Source of the DNA: Limisphaerales bacterium
GTDB taxonomy: Bacteria > Verrucomicrobiota > Verrucomicrobiae > Limisphaerales > UBA11358
Assembly: GCA_003152145.1 (NCBI GenBank)
Contig: PLZL01000232.1
Span: 10,855 to 16,979 of the forward strand
Direction: 5' to 3'
DNA length: 6,125 bases
Shown here: piece after piece, positions 1 to 4,922 of the stretch
Numbering within the stretch: the first letter of the stretch is position 1
Layout: every line of letters begins with the position of its first letter
Translations under genes and position numbers: made by a program
The notes under the pieces: generated by a model
Told to the model about the DNA's origin: nothing
Database searches by the model: none
The model's input: the letters and a program-made list of their open reading frames with translations, nothing else

Positions 1-20
1 GCTCCAAAAGAGAAAACGGA

Positions 21-41
21 CGCAACTGGAAGTCAGTTGTG
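21..41 (-). terminator. Small hairpin, possible terminator of the minus-strand receiver-like gene
   Basis: CAACTG (23-28) and CAGTTG (34-39) are perfect inverted repeats around a 5-nt loop. The stem extends to 8 pairs if one G-U pair is allowed. Read on the minus strand, the hairpin is followed by a T-rich stretch (TCCGTTTTCTCTTTTGG), which is loosely terminator-like. It lies about 100 nt beyond the stop of the minus-strand gene. The stem is short and AT-containing and the T-run is interrupted, so it may be fortuitous. Nothing else is recognisable in 1-144. Confidence 0.25.
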
Positions 42-144
42 CCCGTAAATCAATTCCGGAAACGGCTCATGCGTCAATCCGAAGCAAAACGTAAAGGGAA
101 ATAATGCCTCCGTCAAGCAAAATTAAGCATGTCCCGTCACTCAG

Positions 145-516
145 TCACTCAACATGAAGCGCCTGATTCAGCAGTTCCGGCAGATAATTCGCAATCGTGG
201 TTTCGCTGACAACGAGTTTTGCCCCCGCTTTTTGCGCGGCTTCCATTGCTTGAGTCGCACCTCCGGCGGCGAACGCGATGACCGGGATGTGGGTGGTGGC
301 GTCGTCGGTTTTCAGCGCGGCGATGGCACCGCAAACGGCGTCGCCGACCGCCAAATCCACAACCGCCAACAATGGCCTTTCTTCCCGCGCGCACGAATGG
401 AACGCCACCAGATCGTTGACGGTTTGAACGCGATAATTCAAATCCTGCAGCTTGTTCACCAACTGGCTCCCGGGCATCAGCCTCTCGTAAAAAACCAGCG
501 CAAGCGGTTGCGTCAT
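145..516 (-). CDS. Divergent response-regulator receiver-like protein (pseudo-receiver)
   Basis: This small, single-domain, probably cytoplasmic protein of about 123 residues has the alternating pattern of a CheY-like receiver fold. It has a first strand (PLALVFYERL), a third strand with a candidate phospho-acceptor Asp (LLAVVDLAV), the ALKTDDATTHIPVIAFAA stretch typical of helix 3 to strand 4, and a late AGAKLVVSE segment. Several canonical residues look absent: the acidic pair after strand 1, the Ser/Thr after strand 4 (Ala here), and the Lys-Pro after strand 5. It may therefore not be phosphorylated and could work by protein contacts. No output domain is present. The start at 516 places Met just before strand 1. 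An in-frame Met at 573 would add 27 residues without fold character, and one at 651 would overlap the divergent vWA gene. No Shine-Dalgarno supports any start. It is transcribed away from the vWA gene. Fold assignment is by eye. Confidence 0.6.
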   Translation of the reverse strand: MTQPLALVFYERLMPGSQLVNKLQDLNYRVQTVNDLVAFHSCAREERPLLAVVDLAVGDAVCGAIAALKTDDATTHIPVIAFAAGGATQAMEAAQKAGAKLVVSETTIANYLPELLNQALHVE

Positions 517-582
517 GAGCCCAGGGTGAGACGGGATCGGGAAAAATGCAAAAGGTTTTGGCCGGTCTGGCATCACAATTTT

Positions 583-611
583 TTTACAAACCTTTGACCC
601 CGCGCTGACAA
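583..611 (-). promoter_or_regulatory. Candidate sigma70-like promoter for the receiver-like gene
   Basis: On the minus strand, TTGTCA (611-606) matches the -35 consensus at 5 of 6 positions. After a 17-nt spacer comes TGTAAA (588-583), matching the -10 consensus at 4 of 6. Transcription would begin near 576, giving a leader of about 60 nt before the Met at 516, or almost none before the alternative Met at 573. No comparable pair was found on the plus strand for the vWA gene. Promoter consensus in this lineage is not known to me, so this is pattern matching only. Confidence 0.3.
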
Positions 612-641
612 CTTTTTCCCGTCGCCTGGCAGATTGGCGGC

Positions 642-1976
642 ATGAAAACAATTCTGCTCACCATTGGTCTGGCGACGGCGTTCACCGCGAACCTGTTTGC
701 CGGAGGAACTTTGAACCTGCAACTCGTGCCGGAGCGTGGCTACGTCGTTAAAAATTCGCCGCAGGAGGTCGTCATAAAAATTGACCTCTCTGCGATTTCC
801 GACAGAAAAAAAGTCCGGCGCACACCACTCAATCTGGCCGTCGTGCTGGACCGTTCCGGCTCGATGACCGGCGCGAAACTGGAAAAAACCAAGCAGGCGG
901 CGATGCAACTGGTGGACCGCCTCGCGCCGAATGATATTTTTTCACTGGTCATCTTCAGCGATCAGGCACAAGTGCTGGTTCCCGCGCAAAAGGTTGAGGA
1001 CAAGGACGCCTTGAAGGAAAAAATCGAAAGCATCGAGGCCGACGGCAGCACGGCGCTCTATTCCGGCGTGAAGATGGGTGCCGACCAGCTTCAGGAGTTT
1101 TTCTCCAGCAAACGCATCAACCGCGTCATTCTGCTTTCCGACGGTCTTGCCAACGTCGGGCCAAGTTCGCCACAGCAATTGCGACGGCTTGGCAGCCAAC
1201 TCGCCGAACGCGGCATTACCGTCACGACCATCGGCGTCGGCGACGATTACAACGAGAACTTGATGGCCGGCCTGGCCGAGGCGAGCGACGCGAATTATTA
1301 TTACGTCAAGGACACGGAAAAACTTCCGGAAATCTTCGCCAAGGAACTCGGCGAACTGCTCACGGTCGCCGCGCGTGATGTGCGGATTGAGATCGTGTGC
1401 CCCGACGGTGTGAAGCCGCTTGGCTTCATTGGCCGCGCCGAGAAATTTGACAGCCAGCACGCAACCGTGAACTTGAGCCAGTTCACCACCGGACAGGACC
1501 GCTATTTGTTTCTGCGCTGTGTCGTGAACGGAGACAAACCGGAAGTAGCCCGCGTCAACGTGAATTACAAGGACGAGCTTGGCGATGGCAGCGACCAGTT
1601 GGCCAGTGGAATTGCCAGAATTGATTTCACAGACGATCAAAAAGTCTCCGACAAATCGGTGAACGGCGCGGTCTTTGCCCAGAAGGAACTGATGCTCACC
1701 GCCGTTGCCAAGGACGAGGCGATTGCACAGGCGGACGCGGGAAATTACAAACTGGCGGCGGGAACGCTTTCTGCGCAAAACGCGGCGCTCAATCGCGCTT
1801 ACGCCGCCGCGCCGGCGGAGGTCCAGATGCAAATCCGCATGGAGACAAACAATCTTGATGATTTCAGCGGCAGAATCGGCGGTGCTGGTTTCGGCGGCGG
1901 TGGCGGCGGTGGCTTTGATTCAGCCACCCGCAAATCTTTGCAGTCACAATCCTACAACACGCGCAATTCAAAATGA
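642..1976 (+). CDS. Secreted von Willebrand factor type A domain protein
   Basis: The product is a 444-residue exported protein with a probable metal-dependent adhesion or scaffold role. Residues 1-20 form a signal peptide (MKTILLTIGL start, hydrophobic core, probable cleavage after Ala20). The vWA domain spans roughly residues 63-240 with a complete MIDAS metal site: D70-R-S72-G-S74, T137 in DGSTALY, and D167 in LLSDG. A beta-rich region (about 245-330) and an Ala/Gln-rich helical region (about 340-402) follow. The protein ends in a Gly-rich stretch (412-424) and a polar tail, SATRKSLQSQSYNTRNSK. This order resembles bacterial stand-alone vWA proteins of the YfbK type, which often have a similar C-terminal extension; ligand and partner are unknown. 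The ATG at 642 directly begins the signal peptide, although no clear Shine-Dalgarno precedes it. The gene diverges from the receiver-like gene and is followed after 4 nt by a large palindrome. Confidence 0.9.
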   Translation: MKTILLTIGLATAFTANLFAGGTLNLQLVPERGYVVKNSPQEVVIKIDLSAISDRKKVRRTPLNLAVVLDRSGSMTGAKLEKTKQAAMQLVDRLAPNDIFSLVIFSDQAQVLVPAQKVEDKDALKEKIESIEADGSTALYSGVKMGADQLQEFFSSKRINRVILLSDGLANVGPSSPQQLRRLGSQLAERGITVTTIGVGDDYNENLMAGLAEASDANYYYVKDTEKLPEIFAKELGELLTVAARDVRIEIVCPDGVKPLGFIGRAEKFDSQHATVNLSQFTTGQDRYLFLRCVVNGDKPEVARVNVNYKDELGDGSDQLASGIARIDFTDDQKVSDKSVNGAVFAQKELMLTAVAKDEAIAQADAGNYKLAAGTLSAQNAALNRAYAAAPAEVQMQIRMETNNLDDFSGRIGGAGFGGGGGGGFDSATRKSLQSQSYNTRNSK

Positions 1977-1980
1977 CAGA

Positions 1981-2058
1981 TCGGTGGGGCGAGCGTCCTC
2001 GCGAGCCTGGTTGTGAAAATGATTTGGCTGCGGCTCGTCAGTAGCCTCGCCCCACCGA
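1981..2058. repeat. 78-nt imperfect palindrome, REP/MITE-like extragenic element
   Basis: TCGGTGGGGCGAG (1981-1993) is the exact reverse complement of CTCGCCCCACCGA (2046-2058). Inside these 13-bp arms sits a symmetric 7 x 7 unpaired region (1994-2000 and 2039-2045). An inner stem, CGAGCC (2002-2007) with GGCTCG (2032-2037), encloses a 24-nt centre. The element starts 4 nt after the vWA stop codon, a common location for REP-type elements, where an RNA hairpin can protect the mRNA 3' end or attenuate read-through. There is no following T-run, so it is not a classical intrinsic terminator. A small non-autonomous transposon with terminal inverted repeats is an alternative, but no target-site duplication was seen. 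Multi-copy status cannot be judged from one window. Confidence 0.7.
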
Positions 2059-2103
2059 AACAAATTGAGCTTGGTTATGAGCGCGAAGTTGGGATATTGC
2101 AGG

Positions 2104-2192
2104 AAGAAAATCAAAATCATCCTCTGACTCGCGCTCGTTTTGAGCAGTATTTTATGAGCAGTCATGGATGTCGTTGATGATAAACCGCAATT
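2104..2192 (+). pseudogene. Decayed 5' fragment of a lipoprotein-type gene (leader remnant)
   Basis: Positions 2117-2154 match 3071-3108, the signal-peptide DNA of the M14-type gene, at 36 of 38 bases. In register with that gene, the start ATG corresponds to AAG (2104-2106), the codon for the leader Cys8 is a TGA stop (2125-2127), and a second TGA follows at 2155-2157. Reading through the stops gives K-K-I-K-I-I-L-stop-L-A-L-V-L-S-S-I-L. Further on, CCGCAATT at 2185-2192 lies at nearly the same distance as CCGCAATT at 3142-3149 (one codon shorter), hinting that the homology extends past the leader. The fragment is therefore a degraded duplicate of the start of the M14-type gene or a relative. 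It cannot encode a protein. The rest of 2193-2269 shows no recognisable coding or promoter signal. Confidence 0.65.
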
Positions 2193-2269
2193 CTTCCCAG
2201 TGAAATTTCTTTTCTTCAATCCGCCTTGTGAATTAGATTCTTGGGCAGCCCGAACCCCCACAAATTTCC

Positions 2270-3055
2270 ATGGCTGAATTCAAATTTTCATGTCCGCAAT
2301 GCGGCCAAAAAATCCTGTGCGACACGGGTTATGCCGGCTCGCAGATCAACTGCCCGTCGTGCCGGCAGCCCGTTTTCGTTCCGCCGCCGCAAGCCGCCGC
2401 CGCGCCGGTCGGACGGGCGGTTCAGGTCAAGGCTTCCAAGTCATCTACGTTGCGGAACATTTTGATTGCGGCGTCGAGTGCAGTCGTGCTGGCGGCGGGA
2501 GTCGTCGCGGTTCTCCACTACGGCATCGGGGATTCCACGCGAATCATCTGGAAAAACTGGCCCGCCTTGGACGGCGACAAAAGCCAGTGGAATTTTTCAA
2601 ATGGTGAAATCAGCGGGCACAGCACAGCTGGCGAAAGCACCCTGGCGTCACCCCAGAAATACGGCGACGTGACTTTCTCGGCCACGCTCCACACTGCCAA
2701 CCGCGAAGCCACTTTGGCGATTCGCCTGCAAGACAAAGAAAGCGGCTACTTCATCGTTTTTACCCCTGACGGCACGCCGTTTCTTGGAAACAGGGGTTAC
2801 ATCGCCTTGATAAAAAAGTCATCTGGAGTCAGCAGCCGTCTTGACACCTATACCAAAAAAAACATGGCTTCCATCGGGCAAACTGCAAAAATCAAAGTCG
2901 TCGCGCGCGGGCCTTTGATTGAAGTCTGGGTCAACGGGACGAAACTTTTGCACGCCAGAGATTCAGTTTTCGCCACCGGCAACATTGGCATCCGGGTCTA
3001 TGGCAATCCAAATTATCCCTGCGATGCGACCTTTTCAAAGGTAACATTCAAGTAA
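2270..3055 (+). CDS. Zinc-ribbon / transmembrane / jelly-roll (LamG or DUF1080-like) protein
   Basis: The 261-residue protein has three parts. Residues 1-38 form a zinc ribbon with C8-P-Q-C11 and C28-P-S-C31, a CxxC-X16-CxxC zinc site followed by a Pro/Ala-rich linker. Residues 64-83 are a single membrane helix. Residues about 95-261 are beta-rich and resemble concanavalin-type jelly-roll domains (LamG or 3-keto-disaccharide hydrolase, DUF1080): features are YGDVTFSATLHT, LAIRLQDKESGYFIVF, IKVVARGPLIEVWVNGTKLL and the closing ATFSKVTFK strand. The expected topology puts the ribbon in the cytoplasm and the jelly roll outside, suited to binding a glycan or protein ligand; no catalytic residues could be assigned. 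The ATG at 2270 immediately precedes the ribbon, with no Shine-Dalgarno. It is the first gene of a tight plus-strand run and ends 2 nt before the M14-type gene. Domain calls are by eye, and the ligand is unknown. Confidence 0.8.
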   Translation: MAEFKFSCPQCGQKILCDTGYAGSQINCPSCRQPVFVPPPQAAAAPVGRAVQVKASKSSTLRNILIAASSAVVLAAGVVAVLHYGIGDSTRIIWKNWPALDGDKSQWNFSNGEISGHSTAGESTLASPQKYGDVTFSATLHTANREATLAIRLQDKESGYFIVFTPDGTPFLGNRGYIALIKKSSGVSSRLDTYTKKNMASIGQTAKIKVVARGPLIEVWVNGTKLLHARDSVFATGNIGIRVYGNPNYPCDATFSKVTFK

Positions 3056-3057
3056 CC

Positions 3058-3101
3058 ATGAAACCCAAACTCATCCTCTGCCTCGCGCTCGTTTTGAGCG
3101 G
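3058..3101 (+). repeat. Signal-peptide DNA repeat, copy B (start of the M14-type gene)
   Basis: These 44 bases, the first 14.7 codons of the gene, match 4377-4420 at 43 of 44 positions. The only difference is AAA versus AAC at codon 4. The matching 38-nt block 3071-3108 also recurs at 2117-2154 with two changes. Similarity begins at the ATG and the bases upstream of the copies do not align, so the repeat coincides with the leader-coding segment. Confidence 0.9.
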
Positions 3102-4341
3102 TATTTTACTCGACTGTTCCACCACCGTGCTGAACGCCGCCCCGCAATTGCAAGTCAGCTCCGATTTCCCCGGCGGCTCGGCCAAGGTCTTAAGCATTGA
3201 CCCAGCCAGCAACACGATTCGCATCACACCCGCTGGCGATCCCAAGCGCGGCTGGCCATGTTGGTGGTATTTCCGTCTTGACGGCGTGGACACGAACCAG
3301 CCGGTCGTTCTCGAAGTCACCGCCAATCAAGGAGTGGTGCAGAACGGCGCTCCTGATAAAACCAGAAAGCTTCCCGCTGATTATTCCCTGCCGGCGTATG
3401 CGGCATTCTCGACCGATGGAACGAATTGGGAACACACCGCGAAAGGCGAAAGGCAGGGCGACCGGACTATTTATCATATCAACGCCTCCACATCCACGTT
3501 GTGGCTCGCATGGGGGCCGCCATTTACTTTGAAGGATGCCGACCAGTCGATTCAGAAAACCTGCGACCTTTGTCCCTACGCCAAAAGTTTTGTGCTGGCG
3601 CATACGCGTGGAGGCCGGCCAGTTCCCGGCGTGCGCATCTCGCAGCCCGGTGCAGCCGATGGCACGCGCTTCAGCGTCTGGATTCAAGCCCGCCAGCACG
3701 CGTGGGAAAGCGGTTCGAGCTGGGTCGCCCGTGGATTCGCTGAATGGCTGGTATCAAATGATCCCGCCGCCGAATCGCTCCGCAAGAAGGCCGACATCGT
3801 AATAATCCCGGTCATGGATGTGGACAGTGTTGAGACGGGGCAGGGTGGCAAAGAACAGATACCGCACGACCAGGACGAAGATTGGGTCGGCACGCCTTAT
3901 TTCCCTGAAGTGGGGGCGGGAATGAGAAGTTTATCCGCTTTGGCCAAGGCTGACCGGTTGGATTTGTTTTTGGATTTGCACAATCCCGGCCCCAACGCCC
4001 GCGACATAGAGTTCTACCTTCCACCAGTGCCGCTGCTGTTCCCGGAGCGGGTGGCGAACGACGACAACTTTTTCAAGATTGTGCAGGAACAAATGACCGG
4101 ATCAATCAAGTTCAACGGCAGGATCGGGCCGAATAGCCAAACCTATGATCCGGCGGTGAACAGAGTCGTTGATGGCTGGGTTGGCGCCCAAAGCCGGCCT
4201 CATGTCGTTTCGCTCACGATGGAAACTCCTTGGAACCTTTCCGCCAGCACACAAGGCGGCTACCTGAAAGTCGGCGCACAATTGGGCCGGAGCATTGATC
4301 TCTATTTGCAGCCAACTATTCGGTCGAATACGAAAGAATAA
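3058..4341 (+). CDS. Exported M14-family zinc carboxypeptidase-like protein
   Basis: The product is a 427-residue exported metallopeptidase homologue. Residues 1-20 are a signal peptide ending LLDC; Asp before Cys20 is a poor lipobox, so cleavage after N26-A-A28 by ordinary signal peptidase is also possible. Residues about 30-165 are beta-rich, like the N-terminal domain preceding the catalytic domain in cytosolic-carboxypeptidase-type M14 proteins. The catalytic domain (about 170-420) carries the zinc ligands H214 and E217 (RQHAWESGSSW) and H308 (LFLDLHNPG), with general base E389 (SLTMETPW). M14 enzymes cleave C-terminal residues or amide-linked side chains. Where the family normally has Asn-Arg to bind the substrate carboxylate, this protein reads HDQDEDW (270-276), so substrate choice may differ. 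The start lies 2 nt after the previous stop; AAAGG 16 nt upstream is too distant to be a convincing ribosome site. A peptidase or amidase acting on envelope peptides is the inferred role. Confidence 0.8.
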   Translation: MKPKLILCLALVLSGILLDCSTTVLNAAPQLQVSSDFPGGSAKVLSIDPASNTIRITPAGDPKRGWPCWWYFRLDGVDTNQPVVLEVTANQGVVQNGAPDKTRKLPADYSLPAYAAFSTDGTNWEHTAKGERQGDRTIYHINASTSTLWLAWGPPFTLKDADQSIQKTCDLCPYAKSFVLAHTRGGRPVPGVRISQPGAADGTRFSVWIQARQHAWESGSSWVARGFAEWLVSNDPAAESLRKKADIVIIPVMDVDSVETGQGGKEQIPHDQDEDWVGTPYFPEVGAGMRSLSALAKADRLDLFLDLHNPGPNARDIEFYLPPVPLLFPERVANDDNFFKIVQEQMTGSIKFNGRIGPNSQTYDPAVNRVVDGWVGAQSRPHVVSLTMETPWNLSASTQGGYLKVGAQLGRSIDLYLQPTIRSNTKE

Positions 4342-4376
4342 TTCACACCAAGAAACTTGAAAATTGCGATTCGACA

Positions 4377-4420
4377 ATGAAACCCAACCTCATCCTCTGC
4401 CTCGCGCTCGTTTTGAGCGG
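4377..4420 (+). repeat. Signal-peptide DNA repeat, copy C (start of the AT-rich lipoprotein gene)
   Basis: This copy of the leader repeat is 43 of 44 bases identical to 3058-3101. It diverges abruptly after codon 14: GGG TTG TTT GGC TGT here creates a proper LFGC lipobox, whereas copy B reads LLDC. Synonymous positions are conserved as well as coding ones, which points to recent duplication or gene conversion rather than protein-level constraint. Confidence 0.9.
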
Positions 4421-4922
4421 CGGGTTGTTTGGCTGTTCTGCCATTGCCCAAAGTTCTGCAAAACACGATCAATGGCAACCCTTTCAAATCATTCCGCCAA
4501 TTACGAATGCCAATCCTTCAATCCGTTACCAGATTTCGGTTCGCTTTCCGAACAAATTAAAAATTGAAAGGGCGTCCGACACAATTTCTGAAACAATTGA
4601 TACAAATGCATTTGAATCTACAAACCTCATGGTCGGCACGAATATGGTGACCGGAGTTGAAAGTAAAATTTATGTTTATCCAGAAGGAGAATCCCGGCCT
4701 GCAAATGGGGGACTCGGATTGTCCAGCGGCTTGGATTTTAAGTTAGGTGTTTGTTATTGGCATACCAAGCAAGACGGCATTCCATTGCCAGGAAAAAAAT
4801 ATGTGGTGGAAATAGATTTGGCCGCTTTCGAGACGGACATTCCGCCGCAACACATGTGGAGTCCGCACGGCAAAAAGTATAAAATCCTTTGGGAACAAAC
4901 GTTGAAGCAAATCGTCGAATGA
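4377..4922 (+). CDS. Predicted lipoprotein of unknown function
   Basis: The product has 181 residues. Residues 1-20 are a lipoprotein leader with a good lipobox, L17-F-G-C20, so the mature protein should be lipid-anchored in the envelope. The mature part has no family I recognise. It contains a beta-prone middle (SIRYQISVRFP, ESKIYVYPEGE), a Gly/Ser-rich turn (GGLGLSSGLDF), a cysteine at 126 and a C-terminal stretch (GKKYVVEIDLAAFETDIPP, then HMWSPHGKKYKILWEQTLK) suggesting a small beta-sandwich. Base composition of the mature part is visibly AT-richer than neighbouring genes, while its leader DNA is almost identical to that of the preceding gene. It starts 35 nt after the M14-type gene and its TGA overlaps the next ATG (ATGA, 4919-4922), which suggests translational coupling to the sensor gene and a possible role as its accessory or ligand-binding partner. 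That role is inference only. Confidence 0.75.
   Translation: MKPNLILCLALVLSGGLFGCSAIAQSSAKHDQWQPFQIIPPITNANPSIRYQISVRFPNKLKIERASDTISETIDTNAFESTNLMVGTNMVTGVESKIYVYPEGESRPANGGLGLSSGLDFKLGVCYWHTKQDGIPLPGKKYVVEIDLAAFETDIPPQHMWSPHGKKYKILWEQTLKQIVE

Noticed and set aside
129..153. Short tandem repeat TCACTCAG / TCACTCAA near the end of the receiver-like gene
   Set aside because: Only two 8-nt units, partly within the coding end; no supported function and easily due to chance.
154..597. Plus-strand open frame of 147 codons opposite the receiver-like gene
   Set aside because: The translation is rich in Arg, His and Gln with no recognisable fold, whereas the minus strand shows a receiver-like pattern.
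594..632. Plus-strand promoter for the vWA gene (TTGACC at 594-599 or CTGACA at 605-610)
   Set aside because: No acceptable -10 hexamer occurs at 16-18 nt from either; the best match has only about 3 of 6 bases.
942..1832. Long open frame of 296 codons on the minus strand across the vWA gene
   Set aside because: It lies wholly inside a well-supported gene with intact MIDAS motifs. Its translation is Arg/Val/Leu-rich without domain character, typical of an antisense shadow in GC-rich DNA.
1981..2058. Classical intrinsic terminator for the vWA gene
   Set aside because: The inverted repeat is strong, but the 52-nt spacing between the outer arms and the lack of a T-run argue against it; it is better described as a REP/MITE-like palindrome.
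2226..2240. Possible -10 box TAGATT upstream of the zinc-ribbon gene
   Set aside because: There is no -35-like hexamer at proper spacing, so it is indistinguishable from chance in an AT-rich patch.
1968..2261. Minus-strand open frame of 97 codons through the intergenic region
   Set aside because: It crosses the palindrome and the leader remnant. Its apparent similarity to another minus-strand frame (3048-3326) arises only because both lie opposite copies of the leader repeat.
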